A DNA stretch of 64,000 nt from Phialocephala subalpina. Taxonomy: Eukaryota; Ascomycota; Leotiomycetes; Helotiales; Mollisiaceae. The notes under the pieces are model-generated. The model ran no database searches and was not told the DNA's origin. It was given only the letters and a program-made list of their open reading frames with translations. Shown in pieces: positions 12,001-25,529 of the stretch (positions within the stretch are counted from its first letter, which is position 1; each line of letters opens with the position of its first letter). A program made the position numbers and the translations under genes. The stretch is from contig FJOG01000003.1 of assembly GCA_900073065.1 (NCBI GenBank), positions 527,238 to 591,237 of the forward strand. The letters are read 5' to 3'.

Positions 12001-15000
12001 CACGCTCCTTGTCAATTGGCTGCTCTCCAGTTTTGCATAAAAGGGCAGTCAAGACAGAGTCTGCCCAGGCAGACGTGACAAGCTTCTTGCGCATGGAAGT
12101 AGACTCAGCATGATCCAGAGTCCCAACGGGAATGAGATCAAATAACAAGTAGTTCACCACACTTGATCGTGGCTTCGATGGTGTCATAGCCTGTGGTGGA
12201 GCACTACGCTTGAAGTTGATAAACTCAATCTTGGTTCGGTTGTAAGACGCCAACAATTCTGTGAGGCACTGAAGGATAAAGCAGCGGTATATGTAAATTG
12301 GATGATCCTCTGCCTTGAAGTCTTGCTTTGAGGATGGCTTGGAAGTCTTGGCATCCTTTGCAGATGATGAATCAGTAGATGCAGCTGGATCAGCCATTGC
12401 TACACCGCCATTACTCTGCGTACCGGTCTCCTCGGAGGCGGTGGCAATAATCGAAGGGTCCTTGTCCTCGACATCTCTGTAGTTGAGAAGCTCGCAAAGC
12501 AAGAAGTGAATGACACCGTCAGGGTTCTCGATGACAGGCAACTTCTGCTCGTGCGCAACTGGCTTCGCAGCATCTGGCATCTCACTATCTACGGCTTCAG
12601 TAGAAGGCTTGACGTCTTGGATTGTCAGGTCCTCGGTAGCCTGGACGGTCGGCTGAACAGTAGCATCCTCGGTAGCCTTGGTAGGTTCTGGATGCGTCTC
12701 CTTCAGCACAAGAGAATGATGTCGGCTTTGGCCATCAACTGACGGGTAAGTCCAACGATTGAATTTGACCATCTCGTTGGTGACTTCGACAAAGAGCTCT
12801 GGGTTTCGTACTGCGACATGGGCGAGACCGCGGATGTAATGCTTCTCATCGATATTGCGTTGTTGACGATTGGTCTCGAGGAACGCCTTTATCTCAGCTC
12901 GCATAATCTGCTTGATAGTCTCATCGTCTTCGATGATGTGACGCAAGATGAGCATCAACGGGCCCTGAATGCGAGTGGAGCTAGCTCCAGCTAGTTGCTT
13001 GGCCATGACAAAGAGTCGCTGAATGTTCTTCTTGTCGCTAATCGATTGAGCAACAGCGCGTGTGCGTGTCAGGATAACCAAGATACGAAGCACGGCAAGC
13101 GCAAGAGATTCGTCCTTGCCGATACGAGGCAGAATGTCGAGAATTGCCTCTAGCAGCTCAGAACGCTCATCCTTCGAAACTGTGGGCTCCGATAATTCCA
13201 AGACAGGTGGTTCTGCAACGTCATCGTCATTCTTGGGAGGAGTCCACTTTGTCTTCTGTGGCTTCTCATCCTCACTAAGAAGAATCTCAATAATGAGGAG
13301 GATATGAGCGATCCAAGGCGATGGCTCGTCGGCGGAGTGGTTCGGAGACAACTTGACGAAGCTCAGGAGCGTACTCAAATTGTCTTTCAACTCAGAAACA
13401 GCAGCGGCATAGAAAAGCTTGTCACGAAGCATCAGTGCAAGCAAATGAGCATAAGCAGCGACCTTCTTGCCGGATGTTCGAAGGTCGTCCTCTCCAGCAA
13501 AAGACATGAGTGCGATTACCAATGTCTCTCCAACTCGCTCTCGCTGAGCTGACGGATCGCTTGACTTGTTCACCACCGCAGTGATAAGATCAGCAACCTC
13601 AAAAGTAACCTCTCCATGGGCGTTAATGGCATCGAGGCACTTATCAATCAAGTTGTCTCTCACAGCGTCTCGTTCTTCGTTGAGATCTTCGACCGTGACT
13701 TGCTTGCGGGGAAGATCTTCGCTCGTCGAAGGTGGTGCTGGCTGAGTGACAGGAGCAGTAGCAGCAGGCGCAGCACTAGTAGAAGCGCCATTTTGTGCCA
13801 GTTGCTGTAACAAGCTCTGGAAGGCATCTCTATTTACAGCGTCCATTCCATCCGAGTCACCTGTCATGTCTCCGAATGCTTCCATGAACCCAGAAGCTGC
13901 TTGATCAATTGTGGCGCTGGCGTCGAGTCCAGAGGTGGTGCCGCTCATCGGCTGGTCTTCAGTAAGGCCTTCATCAGGAGTTGATGTCCCCGTGGAGCGA
14001 GAGTGTCGCAGTGTTTCAGGTCTGGAAGGTGGTGTCGCCTCAGGTGTAGCGATGTCTCCGGTAGGGATCTCACTGTGTGAAACTCGGCCTGCGGATTGGC
14101 TTACCAGTCGACAGTATTCGAGGCAAGATCCAATATTGTTGTTGCAGCGGTACAATGACTCATCCACAAGATCAGCAGGGTAAGCGTGCGCGAGCAAGGT
14201 AGCGCGATACTCCTGGTTGGGCTTAAATTGCTTATGAGCAGGCTTGGGAGGACTGACCGGCTTGTCGGCACGTTTGACGGCGCCAGACTCGCAATCAGCA
14301 GCAGCAATCAGTCGGATCACGTCGATGATCTTCTCTGAGATTTGGCTATCACCTTTCTCAATCAGATCAGATTCCCAAAGACGGCGAACGGCAGGTAGCA
14401 CGGCCATACGGAGCTCGACAATAAGCTGACCAGCGGAGAAATGGTCTGGTCGGCTTCGATCTCTCTCTGCTCGTGAAGTCAATCCAATAGTCTGAAGGGC
14501 CTCGGTGACGTTCTTTCCATTGACTAATTGACTGTAGATGGCAAGAATGGCCTTGACGCCCGCAGTGGCAAGTGCGAGCTTTTGGTACTCCGTTGAAGAC
14601 TGGTCTTCGATCTTCCTCAAAGGGGACGGTGCAGCTCGGATCTCGGCCGCGAAGACCTCTAGCATATGGTTCAAGGTCTCGAGTCCTCCATGATCCTTGA
14701 AAGCCTGCACAATCAACGTAATTGTCTGTATGGGTCGGTCATTTTGGCGTGATTCGTCGATCAGCATAAGGTTGACAACGTTGAGAAGCCCGCCCCAGTA
14801 AGTAAAATTCTGGACGGATGCCTCGTCCCCGAAGACAACCAATTGGCTCATGATACTCTCTACCAATGCATCTGCAAGAGCAAGATGGTACTGCTTTTGG
14901 AAAGAATCTGGATTACGCTTGGTTACCACGGCTTTGCCAAGAGTCTGGAGAACAGGCTGAATAGTGCGAGGCATCTTGGCGAGCAGGTATCGCAGAGACT

Positions 15001-18000
15001 GGTAGTTCTTGAAAGCCGAACTATCTTGCTCTAACTTTGATGGTGTTGATGGCTTCTTGCTGTCTAGGGGCTGAGAGGGCTCGTTCGTAGAGACATTTGC
15101 GCTCTCACCAACAGCATTCGATGCCGACGTCGATGGCTGTACATCGTTCTCTGACACCTCAATTGTTGGAGTTGGTTGCTCGGAACTCGTGCTTGGCTCC
15201 ACAACGGGCTCGCTGATGGCAGTATCCTTCACTCGGGGAGTGCTCTTCCATTGCTCGGGCACACACTTCTGAAGTAATATCTCCTCCTTGATCGAGGAGC
15301 CTAATAATGGGCCAAGGCTGCGCACGAGACGGATATAGTAGTCGTTGACGTTCGTCGAGGTGAAGATGCTGTTGCTGCTTCTGTGATTGTAGATGGAAGC
15401 TTGGAAGCAGCTGTTAATCGTGGCGACGAGCGAAATGAGATTGACAAAAGCCTTTGCAAAGCTCGTACCCTTGGCAAGGACATCAATATCAGCAGATTGC
15501 TGAGCATCGGGATTGATGAATGGAGCAAAAAACGCATCGCTACCACTGTGTGTAGCAAATGGCTCAAGGGCATCAGCGGCTGCCTGAGCATGCTTGAGTA
15601 GAGAAGGCAAAACAAGATGTGGCTTGGTCTCAGCGAGCAAAGCGATAACTTGATGGATCGTACGGCTCGCTGATGTATCCGCAAAGTCGTATGACAATGA
15701 AGGCGAGCTAGCTAGGCCAAGGACGAACTCCAATCCACCCTTGGTGGCAAAGTCTGCGCGGACACCTGAGTTACCGAACATGGCCGACAGGAATGTTGAC
15801 ACAGCTGTGATATAGGGCGTCGTCGAAGCCTTGGACGTAATGTCTGTTGTGGCTGGCTGTGCGGGACGAGCATCCGAGGGTGGTACGTCTGCATCTTGCA
15901 TCTCAACATCACTGTCCTCAACTACCTTTCCCTTGCCTTTCACAGATCTATCGACAAGCGGGAGCTTCATATGTTGATCAGCAACCACGGGCTTGCCTGC
16001 TGCATCGGTCGTCCATAGCTTAGCGCCAATGCTATCTACATGCGCCTTGGTAGCACACAAATGCTCGACTCGGCCCACCATAACAAGGATAGCATTCATG
16101 ATGGCTTCCTTCAATTGGGGATGGTGACGAACAAGCTCATCAAACGTGCTGCCGAGATTTGAAGGCAAGTCTTTGTTCGACTCCATGCATTTGACGTGCT
16201 CGGGGCTCTCAAAGATTTCAAAGAAGGTCTCGAGGGCATTGGAGGCCTGAAACATCTTCATACCGGAGTTATTCAGACAGATTGCACCGAATGCCTGGGG
16301 AATGATATTGATGGTCTCGGACGTGGGCAAAATACCGCGAGCTAATGGACTAGCACGAGGAGTATGAAGCAGTGGTGGTAGTACGCGGTGGACATTGTAA
16401 GGTTCATCCTCGCCATCATCTTGCTCTGATGGAGGGGCAGGAGAACTTCCATCGTTTCCGTCGGCGGCATCGGTGGCGCTGGCACTAGCGGTGATGTCCG
16501 TCTGCGACTCCGACTTCTCTTTGTCAGCTGGTATGGTGATAGGGGTTCCAGTGATGGCCTCAAGGAGACCTCTGCTTAATCCTGCCTCGGCAATGACCGC
16601 GAAGCTTGTGGGTTCATTGTTTATGAAGTCGTTCAAAATGCTGACTGCGTTTGTCCAGACGATGGAGCCGAAACAGGTTGCATCACCAATGATCTGACGA
16701 AGACTGCTGAGAAGCGCCGATGAATCGATAAGGTTTCGCAATAAACGATCAAAGTTCCCACCATAAACACCTGCAGAAGACATCATATGATGGATGAACT
16801 TGAACAGCCACTTGAGAGTTTGCTGCTGGAAGAACGGAATTTGGTAGTCGACGGAACCAGAACGCAGTTCTGCCTTCATACCCTTGCCAGCTGCAGCATT
16901 TTCCTTTGCAGAGTTGACTTCGTAGACGATTAAGTCAGATACCGTGTCAAGGCCCTCTGCGCTAACGAGAGTCTGGAAAGCGTCTCGTGTGCTGTACATG
17001 ATAGCATCGAGGAAGGTGAGGATCATTGGGTGATAACGTTCGGCAATGGTGCTGCGCAGAGTGAGGACTTCAACCAAGATTGGAATCAAACCGGCAGTGA
17101 CCATCTCGCCACCTGTGCGAGGATTGATTGACAGGTTGGAGAGTAGAGAGAAGAGTGCCTCTCGCCATTCATCTTCCTCGTCGAGCTTGTCGCCAGTATC
17201 GTCCTGACCCATCTCTGCAACAGCCTTCCTAACCACGTAGAGAAGGACGCCGTGGTTGACATTCGTGTTCAATGCCGCGCAAACATCCGTGAACTTGCTC
17301 TGATGATTACATAAGCCATCCAGGCAGTTAAAGGCCAGGGTCTGAAGAGGTCGCGGAACGGCAATCTCGCCATCCGGAGGCGGATGAACCAATTCAGCAA
17401 GCTGGTAGACGAGCTGCATGCGACGTGGCTCATCAGAATCTTGCTTCAACACATTCTCAAGGAAAGTATTCTCCAGAACATAGATGTAGCTCAGGTTAGT
17501 AATAGCCAACAATCTAACCGCCAAAATCTGACGTCTTGTCTCTAGGGAGTATGTTAAGGCGGAAGCAACACGTAATTTCGTCAATAGTTCGTATTGAAGT
17601 TCCTGGGGCAATCCTGGAGTATGTTCCCGCAGAAGTGTGTGGATTCCTACTGATCTCAATGTGGATGAAGAAATCTCAATGACCTTGTGGCTAGGGCGCG
17701 GCGTATCATCGGATGGGAATGTTGAGGATCGAGGTAAACTCGGAGAGCTGTCATCAGAAACTGACTGTCTGTTTGCACGCTGCCCATGTGGTCCAAGGTT
17801 TGAGGAACGGCGTACGGGCGTTGGGGTGATGGGCATTGACGGAGAGGAAGGATTGGGAGGGCGTAAAGCGTGGCTGGACTCTGGTTCGGTGCTGGGCTTA
17901 GGGTAATATGTGATCTTGACATCACCCCAATCCTCCCACGACCCTGGATGGGCAGTAGTATCAACACCATTCCGAACGCTCTTTGGGCTGCTATTGACTC

Positions 18001-18854
18001 CTGGTCCTCCCTTGACCATGGATACAAGATCATTGGCATGTACCGTAACGCTTGGACCCTTGCTTGGTTGTGTAGGAGTGTTGAAGTATGCCTTTTCCTT
18101 TCCCTTCACAGTTGGAGTCGCAGGGGTAGTCAGCTGAGTTGATTCGCTCGCAGCTGTGATAGTCTTCGAGAAAGGTGCACTCAGTTGCTGTACCCGATCT
18201 AGGTCGATGTTGTAGTGGTTGAGTAATAAAGCATGGCTGATTTGTCGACCGGGGATGGCCGCACGCTTCAATGCTGCCTGGTATCTCTGTGCTAATTCAG
18301 AACCCAGACGGAGAGTGGCCTCGAGCAGAGAAAGCGATGTGGTGTTCAGCAGATGATTTAGGTTCGCGCTACTTCCATAGATGCTCCGATTTCCGCAGTT
18401 CTGCAGTAATACCACAGTAAACCCTAACAACGCCTCGACCAGTTCCCTATCACCTTCCTGTGAATATCCGAGAAATTCGAGATTGTGACCGTTCTGTGAC
18501 TGCTCGTCCGACTCCCCAGCCTTAGATAGAAGAAGCGTGCAGGCAAAATCTACCATCTGAGGTCCATCATCAAGCTTGTATGTCTTGGCGAATTGTTCGT
18601 AGATCTCGTCGAATCGATTTAACAGCGGAATCCAGTGATACAGGTCACCTCTTGGAAAGGGCCACCGCGAAGGGAATGTAGCGAGGTATTGTGGTAGGAG
18701 GGGTAGGGGCATCGAGGACGCGGTGTTCCGGAACTCCTTGATCCATGGCGACTAAAGTGGATGTCAGCGCATTTCATGGGAGATAAAGTAGACGTATTAG
18801 GCTTACCAGGGAATCCGAGTGCTTCGTCTGCATAGTCTTGGTTATGCGGACCAT
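6073..18854 (-). CDS. TOM1: HECT-type E3 ubiquitin ligase, Tom1/HUWE1 family
   Basis: Transfers ubiquitin from an E2 via a catalytic cysteine to substrates. Yeast Tom1 acts in mRNA export and in turnover of excess histones and ribosomal proteins. Six exons: 18807-18854, 10873-18751, 10762-10821, 6623-10711, 6230-6574 and 6073-6167. The phases agree and give 4171 aa. The N terminus MVRITKTMQTKHSDSL comes from a 48-nt first exon. Armadillo-like DUF908 and DUF913 regions fill roughly residues 100-960. A very acidic Asp/Glu tract lies at about 2415-2665 and a Glu/Lys/Ala coiled coil at about 2950-3020. LPEDLREEV/LPDDIRDEI motifs (DUF4414, UBM-like) lie at about 3060-3150. The HECT domain covers the last 340 residues, with the catalytic Cys in SSHTCFNQLDLPEYESY (about 4138) and the end EYFGFA. 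The 48- and 51-nt introns are multiples of three and free of stops, so unspliced RNA would stay open through them. The other introns would break the frame or change the C terminus. Confidence 0.95.
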
Positions 18855-21356
18855 CTTGACGGTGGGCGCGGTAGAACCGCTGAAGAATCAGTTTCGACCC
18901 CCTCCACTGCCTCCGTATCTGTCCTGGCGGGCGACAGTTTGGCAGATTTGAAGAAGGAGTGCCCACGATCGGACAGTCCTGTGTTCGCCGACGTGTGTGG
19001 TTCTCGTTGAGCGCGATGAAGTTATGTTGTCTTCAAGTACTTGGATAGCCGCGTTGGACCTGCAAGTCAGCTCAGATGAAGAAATAATTACCGTCTCGAA
19101 GAGGGAGCTGCCAGGAACAGTTGCGCTGAATGAGGGACAAGAAGAGCAATCGATCGCGTCGTAAGAGTTTTGCAGAAGATGGCTGAAATGTCGTGTTTGG
19201 AGGTAGAATCGAACGGGCGTTGAAAGGTACGTGCAGGCGCCTCTCAAAAACCCTATCAATGAAGTCTACTCGATAGCTGGTATACGATAACAGCAGTCAA
19301 GTATTTTGGGTATCTCGAAATGGTGATGGTGTTTGGTAGGTAGTTGCGGGGGAGGAAGTCGTAGGTTGAAGCTTCCATGAGCGCGAGCGTCTCCAGAATT
19401 TCAAGCTCGCACGGCTCGCTAGAATGCTTTCGCCTGACGTAGAAGCGGCCGCCCAGGCTATGCTTTATAAGGCACTGGTGAATGGAACACATTTTTATTG
19501 AGGTCACCTTTGCAATTAATCTAATCGTTTGAATATGTTTTTGGATATCATGGTGAGTTTACGAGTGAAGAAGAGCCCGGTTCAATTGCATAGTCCTCTC
19601 TGAACTTCGTTTTCAAGCTGGTGGCCTGGAGCTCGGATGTCTTGGCGGTATATCAACAACTTGTACCACGATTTTCTAGCGACGCGTTTGGATCATATGA
19701 GTTGGCGGAACTGAGTCACAATTGGGTTGATACAATAAGTTATTGGAAGTTGAGATGAACTTATGAGAAATATATCCCTGCATTTGCTAACTTTCAACCC
19801 CACGCAAAGAAAGGCATTTCAACTCAAATGTCATGCAATTAATTATCCATGTTCAAAGGCTTTCCTTTTGCATGAGGGAAGCTTATGCATGCACTTGGAA
19901 TTTATCGTTGAAGGTATGCACATTTCCAGTAATCGTGTTTTGGAGGTCCATCTCTCTACCATATTAAGTAAGGCTTTTTGCATCAAAGGCCTCTTGTTTC
20001 GAAGCTCTGTGTATTCATAACTCCAGGGGTTTTAGATGGGGTTTGGGTGGGTTGTAAAATGTCATACCAGTTGAGTCTGTGTCGTGTTTGCACATCAGCT
20101 GTGTTCAGCCTTGCCAACAAGGCTGGCTTCGGTGGATACGGTGATGACGCTATTTTTGATATCACGTGAACATGAAGCTTTGCTCGCTATGGAGTTCTGA
20201 AGCACTGGAAAAAAGTCTAGAAATGAGAGCAGCACAATGCAGACTCCAAGGTACTTTGTGTTGAAGCTCTCACAAATTTTGACGAAAACAAGAGACTTCA
20301 CTTACTCACCAGTAAAAGACTTGCACTGAAGACCCTTCTAATGTTCCAGGCAGCTTGGGACTTTGGGCTTGCGTTTCTAGCTTGTGACTTGAATCCACTT
20401 CAGAGGCCTGCACATCCTACTCTCATTAGGACTCTGCTTGGTAAACTTGAACTGCCGTATGGTATGTACAGTAGGTTGTAAGCAGTCTTTCGCACGACTG
20501 GTTGCCAAGCCAGGGGAAAAGGATTGCGGGCCGGCTGAGTTTTGAGGCTGACATTGCTTTATTTAGGATTCCTTCTTCCAGGCAAGACCTTGTCGAAGAA
20601 AGGTAAAATTTGTGTTCCATAAAAGATGAGTTGTCCATGAGATCCTGTTTTCCGAGATGGAGATGGAGATGGAGATGGAGCAAGACTTTTCGACTTTTCA
20701 TAAAAGATATTTTGACAGCTGTCACGAGATGGCCTGGCCGTTTGAATCTACAGTATTTGATCAGCAAGCTTCGTTTCAAGATCTGGAGAGGGAGCAATTG
20801 ATTGGTAGCGATGTTTTGGTGGCTCTGCTCCTTGCAGGGTTGTAAAGTGTGGCTAATGATTGAAGGAACGATGATGGACTTGCAGTGAATTGCACCACCA
20901 ATGAATTTTGAAGCTAATAATCCTTTGATGCTCTTGATCAATTCCATGCGCTTTCATAATACAATCCCTTTCAATACCATCATTCACGAGCTCTTGCGCA
21001 GGTTGCCCTCAATTTAAAAGGAGATTTATGAGCCACAATCTTAGATCACCAAAAGATTACCCCTGCACTAAATCGATACGCGGCCACTAGGACCGTGTCA
21101 ACTTTCAAGATCTAAGACCTAGAGACCTCTAGACAACAACAATTTTCCACGAACGACACGTTCTACCACCACTCATTATCTTCGCATACAATAGTTACAC
21201 TACTCGAGAGTCTGCAATCAACCGTTCTACAGCTGTGACCGTTTCCATCGTCTGTTGTCGGAGCGGGACACCGTCCTTCATTTATGGCAGCCTTGAACAC
21301 CTCCTTTTGACCTCAACGTCTATCGCAACGACATTGGCAGACGCAACGGAGGAACA
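18855..21356. other. Intergenic between TOM1 and the Rab GAP gene, shared promoter region
   Basis: TOM1 (minus) and the GAP gene (plus) diverge from this 2.5-kb stretch, so it holds both promoters and 5' leaders. Open frames here (for example 19256-19507 and 20426-20947, minus) are low in protein-like character. The second includes a His-Leu repeat read from a microsatellite. I find no gene. Confidence 0.5.
20654..20680. repeat. GAGATG hexamer microsatellite
   Basis: Four and a half tandem copies of GAGATG occur on the plus strand, in intergenic sequence. Confidence 0.85.
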
Positions 21357-24261
21357 ATGTCTGAACACGAGCATCGAGATGTGGCGGACACGGAGTCGGT
21401 GAAGGAGAGAAGAGAGTCCAATGCCTCTGATCGTGAGAATGTGTGTTGCATTCCCCATGTTTGCTCCGTCACACGACCTCTTCTACTACCCGGTAATGAC
21501 TAGGAAATGTGCTAATTGTTTGCTCACTGATAGGACGTCTTCGAGGAAGCCAATGATACCCCAGTTGCGGAGACGATGGAACGAACCCGGTCACTCACCA
21601 AGCAAAGATCTCCCTCGATTAAGAGCATACATACCTCAGAAGAACCCGCAGTTCCAACAGTCTCAGCTGTTTTAGACAAGGAAACAAATGGCATCGATAA
21701 GCATGATGAAGGCAATACAAAACAAACAAACTCTCCATTACTTACATCGCATCGACCTTCTACCTCATCCCTCGATAACGCCGAATTAGACAATGTGGAC
21801 CTCAATGAGGACGGCACGGCCGAGAAGCCTGGATCACCACCTGGTAAATGACCCAATAATACACCACAATTGTTATCTTCGTATGTACTGATCTGCCAAA
21901 ATAGCTGTCGACCCGAAGTCTCCACCTCCCCTCCCACCAAAGAAATCACCCCTACAAGGCCTATCAGGCAAACTCCCTTCTGTACCATGGGCACCCCCTC
22001 CAGCTGCTCATGCACCAACTACAGCTACTGCCCTCCCAGTCCCTGCGCCGGCACCGACGAGAAAACTGACTGGTCCCTTTTCATGGCTTTCCCGTGGTTC
22101 TTCTTCGACACCAAAGGAGACGGTTGTTTCACCACCTATACCATCGCCAGGGGAGAGGAGGAATACAGCATCTTCGATAGCCACAATCGGAAGCAATCCT
22201 GAGATGATGTTGAGCAAATTAGAAGAGGGGCACGAACATGATGGCACCAATGGAAGAGGCCGGCCATCACGAAATAGCTTGAGGGATAGATTCAAGCTTC
22301 TGCGGATGCGAGAAGAAGCAGGAATCACAGAGTTACCCGAAGACGACAAGGCAGAAGGCGGTTTTGCTGGATTGATGGCAAGAACACCAACTTTTGGAAT
22401 GAGTCTAGGGAGCCCATCAGCTGAGGATCCTGCACATTCACCTAGATCTCCTGGTCCATCAAGTCCAAATCCTGCTTTGGCACCTGGAACAGCTGCTGGT
22501 GTCTCGGCAGGCCCCTCAGCGTTGGACCAGGCTCCAGTCGATTGGGATCTGTGGCAAGCAGTTGTGGATGAAGGCCCTGCAGCAGTTGCGAGAACGAGTC
22601 CCGAAGAATTGAACCGAGCTATCACGACCGGCATACCAAATGCCATACGAGGCGTTGTCTGGCAGATTCTGGCGCAGAGTCAAAATGAAGGACTTGAGAG
22701 TATGTACAGGGAACTCGTTAATCGTGGCACGGATAAGGATAGGGATAGGATGAGCGGATCAAGTGGTGCTACAAGCATAGCCCACAGTACACCTTCGGTC
22801 AATGGTAAAGACGATACTATTGCATCATCTGCCTCGTCAGTACATTCGGACCATTCGACTCGTGCCGCTACATTGGCCAACGGTTTGAGATCTCCTTCCC
22901 CACCAAAGGACCCGGAAATGATCGCCAAAGCACAGGCCGAGAAGAAGAAAAAGGCAAAGGAGGATGCTGCTTCATTATCAAAGCTGGAAAAGGCGATTAG
23001 GCGGGACCTTGGGGCTCGGACCAGTTTCTCCAAATTCGCTGCCAGTACTGGTCTACAAGAAGGACTCTTTGGTGTTTGCAAGGCATATGCTCTCTTCGAT
23101 GATGGAGTGGGCTATGCACAAGGCATGAACTTCCTGGTCATGCCCTTACTCTTCAATGTAATATCTTCCTTCCCAAAGCCAGTACTCGAGCTAATGTATT
23201 CTAGATGCCCGAAGAAGAAGCCTTCTGTCTGCTTGTCCGGATGATGAACCATTATAACCTGCGAGATCTCTTCACTCAGGATATGCCAGGACTTCACATG
23301 CACCTTTACCAGTTCGAGCGGTTACTAGAAGACTTCGAGCCCGCTTTGTACTGTCACCTACACCGAAAAGGTGTTACACCTCACCTGTACGCCACACAAT
23401 GGTTTTTGACACTCTTTGCGTACCGATTCCCGCTACAACTTGTACTCCGGATCTATGACTTAATCCTGAGTGAAGGCTTGTCAGCCATCATCAAGTTTGG
23501 AATTGTTCTCATGCAAAAGAATGCCCAGACTCTGCTTGGAATGTCTGACATGATGGCCCTGACAAACTTCCTCAAAGACAAATTATTCGATGTTTACATT
23601 GACCAAGCTCCATCCGCTGGATCCATTCTTGAATCAGGCTTCTTTGGTAGTTCTGGTGCGAGCATCGATAAGACAGTATACCGAGCTGATCAGCTCATTC
23701 ATGATGCCTGCGCGGTCAAGATCACCCCAGAGATCTTGAAAACATACACGGCGGAGTGGCAGGAAAAGGCACAGCTCGAGAAGGAACGTCAAGCAGAGCT
23801 GGAGCTATTGAAAGCAACTAATCATTCACTAACCTTCAAAGTCAGGCAGTTGGAGGAACGTGTCCAGGAGCACGATCAGGAACACGCGGAACTAGCCACA
23901 GACTTGGTAAAGACGAAGGTCGAGAATGAAGAATTAAGAGACGAAAACGAATCTCTCAAGGGTCAAGTCCAGGAGTTGAGAGCTGTCATCGAGAAGCAGC
24001 CAGAGGAAGTGGAGGCACGACTGAAGAGCGAGATGGATCGGTTAATGAAGCGAAACCAAGAAGTACACGAAGAGAACACCAAGTTGGAGGAGGAGATGAG
24101 CGAGATGGAGAAAACGTTGGTAGAAACTAAGATGACACTTGCAGAGGTATGCCTTCTACCCTGCTACCTCGATCACATGCTAATGACCCCTGCAGGAGAG
24201 TTCTCAACACGAAGCTCTGAGGCGGAAATGGACCGACCTCCGCAAAGCTGTTGGCGATTGA
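21357..24261 (+). CDS. GYP5: TBC-domain Rab GTPase-activating protein, Gyp5 type
   Basis: Stimulates GTP hydrolysis by Rab GTPases; yeast Gyp5 acts on Sec4 and Ypt1 in exocytosis and ER-Golgi traffic. Five exons: 21357-21440, 21534-21843, 21905-23157, 23205-24146 and 24196-24261. The phases agree and give 884 aa, close to yeast Gyp5. The N-terminal 370 residues are Ser/Pro-rich and probably disordered, with a PPPLPPKKSP proline-rich site. The TBC domain begins near residue 372 (GIPNAIRGVVWQIL). It holds an arginine-finger segment IRRDLGART, the glutamine-finger segment GYAQGMNFL, and GMPGLHMHLYQF-type downstream motifs (here DMPGLHMHLYQF). A long coiled coil covers about 732-875. The last exon is tiny (ESSQHEALRRKWTDLRKAVGD). 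The arginine follows the Asp by four residues rather than the three of the usual IxxDxxR motif. The start is the first ATG with an open frame into exon 2. Confidence 0.9.
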
Positions 24262-25529
24262 TCTACCCACTTCCACTCGTTTTCGATCATGCGACGTCAC
24301 GCCCATCACGACTTGTACAGCACTCTTCACGCCAATTCAATTCCACCTTGTCTTCCTTTGAACCCCATTTCTCAAGTTCAGGCTCTACAACTGCACCACG
24401 ATTTGGTCTTAGCGATGCATGCTTACGAAACTGTGATATCCCCTTTCCTTTTCGGCTGCGACTTCCTCCCCCAGCGAACCTTGTACGCGAATAATGTATG
24501 TTATGATTGTGTGCTGAATGGAATGAGCCGTGAACACGGATTGCGTTTGCCGCCTGCGTTGGTGTCTGGCATGGAGATTGTATATACATTAGTTGAACTG
24601 TCCGAGTCCATTGGAGAACATGGCAGGACCAATTGAAAAGCGGTTCTTTCACCCCACGACAATCGAGGTTGTGATTGGGTCGCATCGGCTGATACTGAGA
24701 GGTAGGTTGAAGCGATTGTCCTAAGCTTCTTGATACTTTCAAATCTTCCCTCAAACCACACCAAGCTAATCACGCACAGAAGACAACACTTCAGCTTCAG
24801 CCGAGGCTAGTCATCGACCAGCTATCGCAGCGATCTTCGACCGATGAAAAGGGTCAGGCAAGTGCATGCGAACCCTCTCCCAAGCTGTCTCAACATCACC
24901 GAGCTATCCGAACCACCCCAATATCTACCTAAAGCAGCTGAATATCTTACAGAAGAAAGTTCTTCGCTTCTCCGCCAGACACTTTGATGGTTTCCGTGAC
25001 GTCTCAGAATCCCATACACGTTCAATGCTTCAAGCTCCCACCCAATCAACATCACGTTTCACATCTCCGGCACCAATCATCGCCTCAAACTTCCCAACAC
25101 CGGTTTCGAGACCCCCTCAATACTGTCGCTACGCGACTTTTAAGCTTGAAGATAACCTTTGTGGAGGATCTTCAAGTGGAATCGTTTGTCGGCGGGATCT
25201 GTGCGACTGGTCTAGCCAAGCATTTCGAGGGGTCTCCAAGCTCCTTCAAGCACATGCAAGTGGCTATGAGCTCGGAAAGTGAGATCCGCGCTGTGATGCT
25301 TCGTTCTTACTCTTTCGGTTCGGTTCGCTTCATGCTCGAAGCATAGCCCATGCCATACCCTCCCTCATGCGATGCTATATCCTCTCCTCTCCCTCCCTGC
25401 CTGCGTCTTTCCTCTCTCTTTTCTCTCTTCCTTCCTCCAGCTGTGCTGCCTCACGTCGCCTTCTTCCTTTCTCATCCCTTCTTTAGAATTTTGTAATAAA
25501 GAGTTCTGTGAACTCACCCCAACATCAGG
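24262..25529. other. Intergenic; pyrimidine-rich promoter of the fasciclin gene
   Basis: No gene is supported; two overlapping open frames at 24866-25346 lack family features. A C/T-rich tract at about 25371-25460 on the coding strand lies 70-160 nt before the fasciclin ATG. This is a common feature of fungal core promoters, where transcription often starts downstream of such tracts. Confidence 0.45.

Noticed and set aside
20426..20947. Minus-strand frame of 173 codons
   Set aside because: Contains a His-Leu run from the GAGATG microsatellite, has no family features and lies in a divergent promoter region.
24866..25346. Two overlapping plus-strand frames of 138 and 120 codons
   Set aside because: No recognisable motifs, no consistent splice structure, and they overlap each other; probably chance frames in the fasciclin promoter region.
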